From: Bryobacterales bacterium F-183
GTDB lineage: Bacteria > Acidobacteriota > Terriglobia > Bryobacterales > Bryobacteraceae
Reading direction: 5' to 3'
Assembly: GCA_016865505.2 (NCBI GenBank)
Contig: AP025252.1
Span: 2,418,001 to 2,482,000, forward strand
DNA length: 64,000 nt
Shown here: in pieces, positions 32,282 through 40,572 of the stretch
How the letters are laid out: each line of letters begins with the position of its first letter
Numbering within the stretch: the first letter of the stretch is position 1
Notes under the pieces: generated by a model
Seen by the model: only the letters and a program-made list of their open reading frames with translations
What the model was told of the DNA's origin: nothing
Database searches by the model: none
Position numbers and translations under genes: made by a program

Positions 32282-32696
32282 GATCTTTTCTCCTTTTGGT
32301 TAGCGGTCATTGCTGCTGCAATGCCGTCTAGGCCCACGCCAATGAGTGGGGGAGGCAAGGTCAAGGTCGAAGGAGGCGGTGGGGAGTCACCCACCCCGGA
32401 GCTTAAGCGTAGGGGCGAAGCAAAGCGGAGGTCTGCACAAGCAAAGCGCGGAAGACTGGGGAAACCGGCTCCTGAGCCAGAGCGAAGCGGCGGGTAACCT
32501 TGACTGCGCCAGGGGCAAAGCCCCTTAGCTCTTTACGGGGCGTTGCGGGGTGTCCCCGCAGATAGGGTGGCGGAAAACGCGAAGCGGTTGAAGCCAGGGG
32601 AAAGCTTTCCCCTTTCAGGTCCCTTCTTCAAAATCGTAGCTCCTCCTACCTCTTCGTGCTAAAAGTCTGGCAAATCCGCAAGAGAGGAGACAGGTT
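32282..32696. other. G-rich intergenic region with three palindromes
   Basis: No gene. Three perfect stems occur: AGGGGC-AAA-GCCCCT at 32511-32525, TGCGGGG-TGT-CCCCGCA at 32544-32560 and AGGGGAAAGCTTTCCCCT at 32596-32613. Purine-rich, GC-rich intergenic DNA of this style is common in conjugative and mobilisable plasmids and may hold a transfer origin or terminators. I could not recognise a nic site. Confidence 0.4.
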
Positions 32697-32930
32697 ATGA
32701 GCGAGAGCAGAAAGCCGGTAGATGCCATCCGCGTTGGATCCATAAAAGGCTCTATCTGGAAGAATGAAGGCGTAAACGGTCCCTGGTACAACGTCACGTT
32801 CGAACGCCTGTATCGTGAAAACGGCGAATGGAAATCAAGTACGAGCTTCGGGGAAGATGATCTGCTGGTTCTCGCAAAAGTCGCCGATCATGCCCACACT
32901 CAACTCATCAATCAGAAGGGCCAGGGCTAA
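32697..32930 (+). CDS. Small plasmid-type conserved hypothetical protein
   Basis: A 77-residue protein preceded by an AGAGGAGA ribosome binding site. The pattern 'IRVGSIKGSIWKNEGVNGPW.NVTFERLYRENGEWKSSTSFG' with a final KVADHAHTQLINQ helix matches many short hypothetical proteins encoded near ArdC and plasmid genes. The fold is probably beta-rich with a C-terminal helix. The function is unknown. It is the last recognisable gene of the plasmid-like segment. Confidence 0.7.
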   Translation: MSESRKPVDAIRVGSIKGSIWKNEGVNGPWYNVTFERLYRENGEWKSSTSFGEDDLLVLAKVADHAHTQLINQKGQG

Positions 32931-33447
32931 AGCCGCCAGCGAAAACTTGCGGAGCGATGGAACTGCCATTAAGGAGCTCGCCTAGCTCTTATCCCAGCTT
33001 TAGGTCAGACGAAAACTGGGCCTAGGTTCCTAGAACGCCGTTTGTGGCCAACTTACGAATCGCAACATGCCGCTACGGAATCGTGTCCCCGATGAGATGC
33101 CGCATTGCTTTCGGTTCGCAGATACGCTAATGTGCCTGAATCAATACTCCTAGGTGAGGATATTCGGCCTCAATCAGTGGAAGCGAATATACAAGATGTG
33201 AAATCTGCGCTCACATGAGGCGAAAACGTCGCATGTGAGACATTCACCGACCGGTGTTTCGGCGATCACAGCGCCAGTCCACACGCGATCGCCTTCCTTG
33301 AATGCAGACCGCGCGTAGCTTTTAACCATGAAATGCTCGGTGAGCCCTTGTGCTCGGCGTATCGGCTATGTTGGCAGAAGTGAATCTATCCTGTGTGTGT
33401 CTCTATTGATCTTTGACGCGATGTCGGCGAAGTGATCTTATAGATAA
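32931..33447. other. Gene-free stretch at the right side of the plasmid-like segment
   Basis: I see no gene here. It contains the first copy (33027-33054) of the dispersed palindromic repeat described below. The change from plasmid backbone to cassette-like modules falls in this stretch. Confidence 0.4.
33027..33054 (+). repeat. Dispersed palindromic repeat, copy a (right arm)
   Basis: The right-arm core AACGCCGTTTGTGGCCAA is present, preceded by TTCCTAG. The left arm is too degenerate for me to place. Confidence 0.5.
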
Positions 33448-34971
33448 ATGGAAGGTAACGACACTCACACGTTTGGCGTTCGGCGTACCTTCGCGACCCT
33501 CCGTGCTATCGCCACCGGGAGTTTCCGCAAGAGATTTCTACGCGCTGACTTATTGAGGGCCGGGGACGTCATTCTTTCCTCTGGATACGCTGTGAAGGAC
33601 CGTATTGTGGTTCTCGCGACATCCAAAGGTTCGTCTACCCGACACTATTACCATGCAGCGTTGGTCATTGCACCAGGGATCTGGCTCGAATCCACAGGTG
33701 AAGGGACAGGGCTAACATATCTCCCAACCATACATAGGGGTGCCCAGCTGCTCATTGATGTGAGTAGTTACCGATCAATTGATGTCTTTCGATCTGCGGA
33801 CGAAGGAGTTGCAAAGCTACCCTGGCACTCTGACGAGTTTCGACAACTTCTTCTCAGGTTCGTTGGCTTCGAGTACCCGTCGCTCGACGCACTGGCGGAA
33901 ACAACCGCTTGGCTTGAGAGTTATCCCGAACTCAAACGTCGAATCTTGAAACGGCTCACGCCTGCCGAGGTTGTGAACCCCGGCCTGTTCTGCTCACAGC
34001 TCATTGTCGAGATCTACGAGAGCCTGCGCAACGCACAAATGGTGGAGCACGGCCTGCTCCTCACCGACAAACCAAGCCGCACCATAAGCCCAAACGATCT
34101 GGCAGACTCCACGATTTCCCGATTGAAAAAGGTTGATAGCGTTATTGAACTTAGCAAATCTCCCGTGGAGGCGAGCGAATACGATAACCAGATGGACGTA
34201 ATCCTCAACAGCATGGGTAAGGTTGGAAACAAGATGCGGAACGCGGTTGTTCGTTCCAATAGCCAAGTAAAACACGTAGAGAACTTCGCTTCTTATCTAA
34301 CATCTATTACGATGGAGCTTGCAATCGGGAATGCAAGTATCTTTCAGAAAATGGGTGGTCGGTTGCTGCAAACCGAAGACAAACCTGTTGTTGAGCTTAT
34401 TCCAAGCCAACCTGCCTTACAAGAACTGCAGGAGAACGCGTTGAAGGCAGGTCTAAATCCTGCCTGGCTACGTTTAGAAGGGCTAGCATCACTCTATATC
34501 TTCCACAGAGATCGAATGATGGAAGCCATAATTACCACGGCAGAAGCAGCAACGGGCCTTGTTAAGGTTATAAATGGAGTACAAACTAAAGATACTACCC
34601 GCTTAATCCGAAAGAACATTAAACTCGTTCGAGATATGTCGCGGGAAATTGATCGGGGTCGGCATACCGTAGACTCATATTGTTCGATGCAAGCACGTCC
34701 CGGTTTTCCATCGGATATGGTCTGGGTTGACTTCATTGTGACGAGTGCGACCACATACTCCACGGTAGTGACCGACTATAGTAACGTGCTGGTTGTACTG
34801 GAGGAGAGTTGCGCCAATGCAGATCTACCATGGTTTGGAACGGTGACACTCAAGGCGTACCTTGCTGAAGTCCGACACCTGAAGTCCGCGGTTACAGCCT
34901 ATGCGCAATCGCTTCAGATGTTCATTGACTGGATTTCTGCAGTGGATACCGATGCAAGTGAGTTAACGTAA
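33448..34971 (+). CDS. Permuted papain-like (YiiX/NlpC-P60-type) protein with helical C-terminus
   Basis: A 507-residue protein. Residues 30-200 look like a permuted papain-like amidase: LLRAGDVILSSGY, then the catalytic His in HYYHAALVIAPGIWLES, and the catalytic Cys late in NPGLFCSQLIVEIYESL. Enzymes of this fold cleave or transfer acyl or peptide bonds in lipids, peptidoglycan or proteins. The remaining 300 residues are predicted helical without a known domain. No signal peptide is visible, so a cytoplasmic role, possibly as a defence effector, is conceivable. It stands alone in a module and is followed by a short hairpin. Confidence 0.65.
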   Translation: MEGNDTHTFGVRRTFATLRAIATGSFRKRFLRADLLRAGDVILSSGYAVKDRIVVLATSKGSSTRHYYHAALVIAPGIWLESTGEGTGLTYLPTIHRGAQLLIDVSSYRSIDVFRSADEGVAKLPWHSDEFRQLLLRFVGFEYPSLDALAETTAWLESYPELKRRILKRLTPAEVVNPGLFCSQLIVEIYESLRNAQMVEHGLLLTDKPSRTISPNDLADSTISRLKKVDSVIELSKSPVEASEYDNQMDVILNSMGKVGNKMRNAVVRSNSQVKHVENFASYLTSITMELAIGNASIFQKMGGRLLQTEDKPVVELIPSQPALQELQENALKAGLNPAWLRLEGLASLYIFHRDRMMEAIITTAEAATGLVKVINGVQTKDTTRLIRKNIKLVRDMSREIDRGRHTVDSYCSMQARPGFPSDMVWVDFIVTSATTYSTVVTDYSNVLVVLEESCANADLPWFGTVTLKAYLAEVRHLKSAVTAYAQSLQMFIDWISAVDTDASELT

Positions 34972-34973
34972 AC

Positions 34974-34990
34974 GCCTTAATCATTAAGGC
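34974..34990. terminator. Hairpin directly after the papain-like gene
   Basis: GCCTTAA-TCA-TTAAGGC, a perfect 7-bp stem starting 3 nt after the stop codon. No U-tract follows, so it may stabilise the 3' end or be a weak terminator. Confidence 0.35.
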
Positions 34991-35133
34991 CTCAGGTGCT
35001 CGAAGGCTGACGTCATCAGCATTTCCGTGCAAGACGTAGTCGAAAGACATGCTGCCCATGGACCTGTATCATCATCCATTTCAACGTCAGTCGAAAACGT
35101 GCTTTCCAGTTCAGACGTTACTCGAGGTTGATC

Positions 35134-35155
35134 AGATGTCGCGTTGGAGGAAGCC
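35134..35155 (+). repeat. Dispersed repeat, copy g (left arm) at the break of the ALDH fragment
   Basis: GATGTCGCGTTGGAGGAAGC matches the left arm of copies c and d. It begins exactly where similarity of the neighbouring aldehyde dehydrogenase remnant ends. Confidence 0.4.
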
Positions 35156-35539
35156 ACGGGAGCCGGCACCAGGACTCCTTCGGCTTCGCCACTGGTTAAA
35201 CGTATCTCACCATTCGACACGGCATCGCCAACCAGGGACTCGATTCGCGCCGCCGATCGAAGATCCACGACTGCGCCCAGCGGAGTTTTGCCTTCTCGGA
35301 TCGCCCACGCCCATTGCCGCGGCCTTCGCCAGCAGCGCGCGCCGCGCGTTAGGTCCTGTTGCTGTCCATGCAAGAAACGCCGCATCGGCCCGCTCGGCTT
35401 CCGCAATCGCCTCCGCTACTGTCATCCCGCGCGGTCGACCCACCTCACCCATCGTCGGGTTCAGCCGTTCAAATGTCACAACGATCCTCACCAATAGAAA
35501 ACCGCGCATGATCGCGGTTGAATGAGTGGACCAGTTCAA
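35155..35539 (-). pseudogene. Aldehyde dehydrogenase remnant with large internal deletion
   Basis: The first part translates to an aldehyde dehydrogenase N-terminus (VTFERLNPTMGEVGRP, ADAAFLAWTATGPNARRALLAKAA). After a frame change the sequence jumps to the C-terminal third (PLGAVVDLRSAARIESLVGDAV, then TSGEAEGVLVPAPV). Roughly 240 residues including the catalytic Cys and Glu are missing. The remnant is cut at 35155 by a copy of the dispersed repeat. No function remains. Confidence 0.6.
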
Positions 35540-35636
35540 CGATGATCGAGAATAGCGCGGAACCGGGCATCACTGTACTTCATGATGCTATTAAAAAGCG
35601 ATTGGAAGCATCGCCATGGTGGGGCATCTTCTCGAT

Positions 35637-36062
35637 TCAAGATGCGCATACTTTCCAGGATTGAGTGAGCTTCACAGTTGCGCACGCTGGGCTCCCATCT
35701 GCCATGGTTCCCTCAAACGCTGATGCAAGGTGACCGGTAGCCAGCGACTCTATCATTTCCCAACGGATCCCACTGAGCGGCACTTTGATCCGCCGTTGCC
35801 AGGGAGACTCGGATTGCCCCGCATATCGGCCCACGCAGATGTAGACAAAGCGGGCGGTGGGCGGCCCTTGTACGAAGGGCCCCAGTAGCCGCGCCCCGCC
35901 GTTCGCCTCTGGCCGAGCACGAACTTCGAAGGTGAAAGGAAGATCATCTCCCTTCGAGATCGCCCCGCCGACAAGGTGTGCCTTGCCATGCTGCAGGCAG
36001 AAACGCACGCCTACTGGTGGCTGGACGACGGTAACACGTATCAGGATCATTCGTTCGCTCAT
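35637..36062 (-). CDS. DUF5990 family protein
   Basis: A 141-residue protein matching the DUF5990 pattern: ILIRVTVVQPPVGVRFCLQHGK, LLGPFVQGPPTARFVYICVGRYAGQ, then WQRRIKVPLSGIRWEMIE and a final DGSPACATVKL strand. The family is widespread and uncharacterised. It is a compact beta-rich protein without signal peptide. It stands alone between two copies of the dispersed repeat. No function is known. Confidence 0.75.
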   Translation of the reverse strand: MSERMILIRVTVVQPPVGVRFCLQHGKAHLVGGAISKGDDLPFTFEVRARPEANGGARLLGPFVQGPPTARFVYICVGRYAGQSESPWQRRIKVPLSGIRWEMIESLATGHLASAFEGTMADGSPACATVKLTQSWKVCAS

Positions 36063-36297
36063 GCCTGCCTCCTCGCGCGTTTCTTGTCCAGGGTGTAGAT
36101 GGGGTATGTAAACGGTCGGCCGAAGCTGGCCGGAGCAATCAGTCGGCAGATGAGAGAGCGGCGGCGAAGCACATTCATCCCTAAGATCGTCTGATTATGA
36201 CACAGGGTTGGTCGCAGTCCAGTCACGCGCCGAACCGAAGGATAGGCTGAGTTGGCGACCCTCAAAGGCCCGGACGCCACTGGGCGGAAGCTAACCC

Positions 36298-36370
36298 GAA
36301 GTCGCATTACAGGAAGTACGGTTTCATAGAGCGGGCCAGCGCGGCTTCCGCTAACGCCGTTTGTAAACAG
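36298..36370 (+). repeat. Dispersed palindromic repeat, copy b
   Basis: Left arm GAAGTCGCATTACAGGAAG at 36298-36316 and right arm CTTCCGCTAACGCCGTTTG at 36345-36363 form an imperfect inverted repeat. It lies 40 bp from the stop of the NACHT gene. The gap 36063-36409 holds nothing else that I recognise. Confidence 0.6.
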
Positions 36371-36409
36371 TTTCCGGATGCTGCCGGAGCGGACCAGCCG
36401 TGTCGTCGT

Positions 36410-39400
36410 TTAGCTTTGCGCGGGTGCTGATGGCGGGTGCCCCATAGTGGGGTACCATTCCTTACTAATAAGGCCGTATTTCTTGAGCGTCAACAAGGCA
36501 TAATCGCGTGGATAGGACGACGAATCCTCCAACAGTTCAAACAGTTGTTTGGTAATGTGAGGTATCCAGTTGCCTGCAAACTCGCTTAGGAAGCAAACGG
36601 CAGCGGCGTGACCTCGTACGCGCTCATTTGTGTCGTGCAGTGCCTCGCTAATGACTGGAACCGCTTCACTGTTCAAAATTCGCACTGCGCAATCTAGGGC
36701 AGCGCATTTTGCCTCATTCCACGGCTCTCCACGGAAGGTCTCTATCGCCCAGGCTGCCATCCACGGATGCAAGCAAGAGTACAACGCATAGAGGGCGTAC
36801 TCCCGACCTCCGTTAACCGGGCAGTGTCGCGCGGCTGCCATTAAGAACCCGGTCACCCGCTTATACCTGCAGCAGAGCGACGACTCAGTGATCTCTCGCG
36901 TGAGATTCTTTTGTTGTCCCGCAAGGTCAGCATCATTACGAGTTAATCGACGCAAAACGATAACCACGGCACGGCAAAAACGTCGACGTGGCGTGCCATG
37001 AAGGCGCATGTTTAACAGGACACCCAGGGAGATGCTTAGATCGTCCTCCCAGAGTAATCGCCACAGGAGTTCATGGTGGCCCTCGAAAGACGAATGCTTC
37101 ACTGCCTCCCAAGCATTCAGCCTTATGCGACTGTCCCCGTCCCTAAGCGCCAGCATGAGCACTGCCACCGCCGACTCAGTTGGGCTCGGTGCTGGGCCGT
37201 TCAATCGATGTAGCAGATGAATTGCAGCCGCGCGAACGGTCGGATCCAAGTCGTGGAGCGTCACGGTTACTAGGCTGCTCTCAAAAACAGTGCACAGTTC
37301 AACTCTTAGTGCTTCACTTCCATATTGCATCAGCCAATTGGTAACCGTCGCCATGAGTCGGGCGCGGCCACAGTGCCCTTGATCGTCAAACACTGTCTTA
37401 ATCTCTTCGCGATATCGTCGGTCTGGCGAAGTAATAATCCATTCAGTAATCGGATCTAGCTTCCCGATTAGCTCGCTGTTCGGATTTCCTGCAACTGCCG
37501 CAACTAGGCGTCGCACGGTGTCTTGGTCTGCGTCCACCATGAGAGCAGGTGTGAGGACGTCAAGAGAGCATTTGAGGGAGCTCAGATACGACTTGCTTTC
37601 GACGCAAGGTAACATCCGAACCAGATACAGCACGTAGCTCACGCTCGCCGTATGATAATGGCGATAGTGATCACTCACCCACGATTTAGGAACGCTTACT
37701 CCGTTGAGGTGCAGGCGATCAAGGTCACGAGGCAGCGAACGCACCAGGGACGCGCACGTCTTTGGGTTCGTTGCGGCCTCAGCGAAACATCTCAGAACGA
37801 GTACGAGACGACGGCCTGCTATTGGTGAAGGAAAGTGGCGTAGCAACCAAAGATGTGCCCAGAGTCTTGCCCTTAGCTGCACCAACTGACGCTTCTTAAC
37901 TCTTTCAGCAGCCAATCCAAAATAGAACACAAGGCATTCATGCCACTCTTGATTGCGGCTAAGCGTTTTTATAGGAATGTTCGAAGACTGTCGCGCAAGC
38001 CAATACCCAGCGAAGTAGTCACGAAAACTGGCGTGCCAAAAGCTAAGGCCGCCAGGACTCTCTACTAATAAGCCGTGACTAACTGCGCAGCTGATTAGCT
38101 GGTCGACTAGTTGATAGTCGGGATTCAAGCCGAATCGTTTTAAGACAGAAGCGGCGTTCTTTGCGGCAGCAATCTTCGCTACAACAAAGGTTCCTTCGGT
38201 GAGAAGCTGGTGCCCGGTAAACGCGAGGAACGCGCGGATCAGGTCGGTGTGCAGATGCGATTCATCGTTTCGTTCCCACTGATCTAGAAATTTAAAAACT
38301 ATGCGATCAAAGAGTCTTGTCACACTGAGGTGATCATTCACTTCTAGTGGTTCTGAGGACAATGCGAGGAGTCGTGCGAATAGCGGACGGCGGAATACCT
38401 CCAGGAGGTGATTTCTTTCGATTGCCTGTGAAAGACGCTTACCGACAGCGACCGGTGCGATCTTATTTAGAAAGTGTTTCGTCGTCTCTGGTGAAGGTGG
38501 TTCCAGTCGATGCCGTGGCCACAATTGCTTTTCGAGCAGTTTCAGTGGCCGACTTGCAATGACCATATGTGCTTTAGGACACCGCCGGAGAAGATTGTGA
38601 CATTGACTAATGACCTGTGACGCATCGACTTCGTCGAGAGAGTCGACCAGAAACAAGACCGGTTGACCTTCGATCCATGCTTCGAAGTCGGCGGCGGAGC
38701 AACGACAGCCGAGCCCTTGTGTGCGGTCATACAAGTCGCGGATCATGTGCGAGGTGGAAGAGGCCAAGTCAATACTCATTGGGAGAAACGCATCGTTCCT
38801 CGAACTCTCTAGGTACGCTTGATAGCGCCTCGCGAAATGCGAGGCTAAGTACTGAAGTGCAGTGCTTTTCCCTTGGCCCGCCTCGCCGACGAGAAAGAAG
38901 GCAGTGACTTGCTCGGTGACGTCGATCAGCGATCGCCGCCGACAACCGTTTCGTTCGTCTAGGTTGTCATCCGGGACCACTGCGGGCAACATGATCTGAT
39001 CGAGCGTGAGATTCTTGATGCCATTGGGCAAAAGTGGAAGTTCTCGAGTTTCCTGAATCAAAGCCAGAAGGTAGGCCGAGACCTTATCATCCGTAGGTAA
39101 CTCGGGTCCCAGATGGGGCAAACCAAGGTATTGTCGTGCGATCCAGTAGTTGTCGCTTGTGCTTAGGTGCTCTGCAAGCGCTTGGCCGTCGAGTATCTCC
39201 AGATGGACTTGGTATTCGTCAGTCGCCCATGTTCGGAGTTGGTGGCGTTTGCTCACCGGCAGATCGGCGACGCAGAGGCAGTATATTGCGTCGGGGCGAG
39301 TGCCGCAGCTCATTATGGTGCGAACGTCTTTTCGGATCTTGGCTGAGATTCTTTTCCTGTGTTCGGTAGTCGTACAGAAGGCGACTGGTTTGTCGTCGGC

Positions 39401-39763
39401 TTGACCGAGAAATCCGGAAATGTTGTTCTTATTGGCGTTGAGGTACGTGCGGAAGGTCTCGAAGTCTCTTCCCTGATCGCCACCGTTACTTACGGGCCCT
39501 GTCGCGGGTAGGATGTTTGGACAGATGATTTGCCTTGCGAGGTCACGGCAGAGGTGTTCGAATTCGTGATGTCCATTTGTGCTCTTAAGTTGATCAAGCG
39601 CGAAGCGGATTCGCCCTTTGATTTCAGCAATGTTTGTACTGTCTGCCGTCGCAGAGCCATGGTGGCCACCGATTGTGGTCGAGTTGGGCTGTCTCACTAG
39701 AGTCTCGCTTGTCTCTATCTTAACGAGTGCTGTTTCCTGAGGTGGCTTGCTATAACATTGCAC
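36410..39763 (-). CDS. REase-NACHT-HEAT antiphage-type STAND protein
   Basis: A 1117-residue protein. The N-terminal domain resembles a PD-(D/E)xK nuclease: FEHLCRDLARQIICPN followed by NGGDQGRDFETFRTYL near residue 95, with GxDxGRD and a later conserved VAFCTTTEHRKRISAKI strand. A NACHT NTPase follows: Walker A FFLVGEAGQGKSTALQYLA near 290, Walker B PVLFLVDSLDEVD, and sensor VIASRPLKLL. The C-terminal half is an array of HEAT-like helices (LDPTVRAAAIHLLHRL, DGDSRIRLNAWEAVKH). This architecture matches bacterial NLR-like (bNACHT/Avs-type) defence proteins, in which the C-terminus senses phage and the nuclease degrades DNA. The role is inferred from architecture. Confidence 0.8.
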   Translation of the reverse strand: MQCYSKPPQETALVKIETSETLVRQPNSTTIGGHHGSATADSTNIAEIKGRIRFALDQLKSTNGHHEFEHLCRDLARQIICPNILPATGPVSNGGDQGRDFETFRTYLNANKNNISGFLGQADDKPVAFCTTTEHRKRISAKIRKDVRTIMSCGTRPDAIYCLCVADLPVSKRHQLRTWATDEYQVHLEILDGQALAEHLSTSDNYWIARQYLGLPHLGPELPTDDKVSAYLLALIQETRELPLLPNGIKNLTLDQIMLPAVVPDDNLDERNGCRRRSLIDVTEQVTAFFLVGEAGQGKSTALQYLASHFARRYQAYLESSRNDAFLPMSIDLASSTSHMIRDLYDRTQGLGCRCSAADFEAWIEGQPVLFLVDSLDEVDASQVISQCHNLLRRCPKAHMVIASRPLKLLEKQLWPRHRLEPPSPETTKHFLNKIAPVAVGKRLSQAIERNHLLEVFRRPLFARLLALSSEPLEVNDHLSVTRLFDRIVFKFLDQWERNDESHLHTDLIRAFLAFTGHQLLTEGTFVVAKIAAAKNAASVLKRFGLNPDYQLVDQLISCAVSHGLLVESPGGLSFWHASFRDYFAGYWLARQSSNIPIKTLSRNQEWHECLVFYFGLAAERVKKRQLVQLRARLWAHLWLLRHFPSPIAGRRLVLVLRCFAEAATNPKTCASLVRSLPRDLDRLHLNGVSVPKSWVSDHYRHYHTASVSYVLYLVRMLPCVESKSYLSSLKCSLDVLTPALMVDADQDTVRRLVAAVAGNPNSELIGKLDPITEWIITSPDRRYREEIKTVFDDQGHCGRARLMATVTNWLMQYGSEALRVELCTVFESSLVTVTLHDLDPTVRAAAIHLLHRLNGPAPSPTESAVAVLMLALRDGDSRIRLNAWEAVKHSSFEGHHELLWRLLWEDDLSISLGVLLNMRLHGTPRRRFCRAVVIVLRRLTRNDADLAGQQKNLTREITESSLCCRYKRVTGFLMAAARHCPVNGGREYALYALYSCLHPWMAAWAIETFRGEPWNEAKCAALDCAVRILNSEAVPVISEALHDTNERVRGHAAAVCFLSEFAGNWIPHITKQLFELLEDSSSYPRDYALLTLKKYGLISKEWYPTMGHPPSAPAQS

Positions 39764-39866
39764 TCAATAGCGGCTTTCGAAGACCATTTCCGGGGCGTTC
39801 CTCTTGAAGTAGTTTGAGACCGCGCGGAAGGAAGGGCGAGTACCAGATGACGCGCTACTCCGAAGG

Positions 39867-39943
39867 TGGCCAGAAGTCGCATTGGAGGAAACGTGAAGCC
39901 ACGACTGTGCCCGCCATCGTGTCCTCGAACGCCGTTTGTGGTC
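39867..39943 (+). repeat. Dispersed palindromic repeat, copy c (best copy)
   Basis: Left arm TGGCCAGAAGTCGCATTGG and right arm CGAACGCCGTTTGTGGTCA are complementary at about 15 of 22 positions, separated by about 33 bp. It lies between the NACHT gene and the 87-residue gene. Confidence 0.65.
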
Positions 39944-40074
39944 AGCGTGGGAGTGGTTGCTCATCCGTTCACGCCAAACACCGTCGTTCAGAGAGTGGAG
40001 TTAGACGCTATTCGTAGCGGCCTATCGAAGCCCGCTCGGTCCAAGACTGAGGCTGGACGGTCCTTGGTGGTGCT

Positions 40075-40338
40075 GTGGATCTGGCCGCCAATTTCTTCCC
40101 GACGCACTGGGTACTGGTGCAAGCGGAGCTCGTGGATCACTACAAGGCGATGTGCTGGGTGACCCGCCATGAGATCCACGCCGCGTTCCTCGCCCCGGAC
40201 GGCTCCGTTCGGTTCTGCAGGGATCTCTCCGAGCGCATCGAGGCGTACGAGTTCAAGGACGGAGCGGCCTTCCAGGTGCACGCGGTCGAGGGCCGCATCG
40301 ACAAGGTCGGAGCAGCCAACAACACCCAGTTCGCCTAG
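40075..40338 (+). CDS. Hypothetical 87-residue protein
   Basis: A short frame with strongly GC-rich third codon positions, unlike its neighbours, which supports coding and suggests transfer from a high-GC donor. The product (VLVQAELVDHYKAMCWVTRHEIHAAFLAPDGSVRFCRDLSERIEAYEFKDG) looks like a compact beta-rich domain. The GTG at 40075 is the first possible start after an in-frame stop. It directly follows repeat copy c, as a gene cassette would. No family is recognised. Confidence 0.5.
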   Translation: MDLAANFFPTHWVLVQAELVDHYKAMCWVTRHEIHAAFLAPDGSVRFCRDLSERIEAYEFKDGAAFQVHAVEGRIDKVGAANNTQFA

Positions 40339-40407
40339 GCGGCCTAAGCCTGCATCACTAAGAAACAACAGAAGTAAAGCAAAGAACGAAGAGAACAGTG
40401 GGTGCCG

Positions 40408-40572
40408 TCAGACACGTTTGCCGAAGCGCATCTTGGCGTATGCCTGGAGCTGCTTCTCTTTCTCAAACTGCTGCTTGAGCAGTAGAGGTGCATCACGTAG
40501 TACCCGATCATCCCGAATGCGCCGAGGAAGCTTCTGGGACTGGCGTGCACAACACCCTACACAGATGTAGGG
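40408..40572 (-). pseudogene. Possible gene fragment without start codon
   Basis: About 54 open codons end at a TGA at 40408-40410. They encode a protein-like stretch with a Cys cluster (YICVGCCARQSQKLPRRIRDD) and an amphipathic helix (LLLKQQFEKEKQLQAYAKMRF). No ATG, GTG or TTG opens the frame, and it overlaps the 3' end of the TrlF-like gene. It may be the C-terminal end of a gene cut when the TrlF module arrived. Confidence 0.3.
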
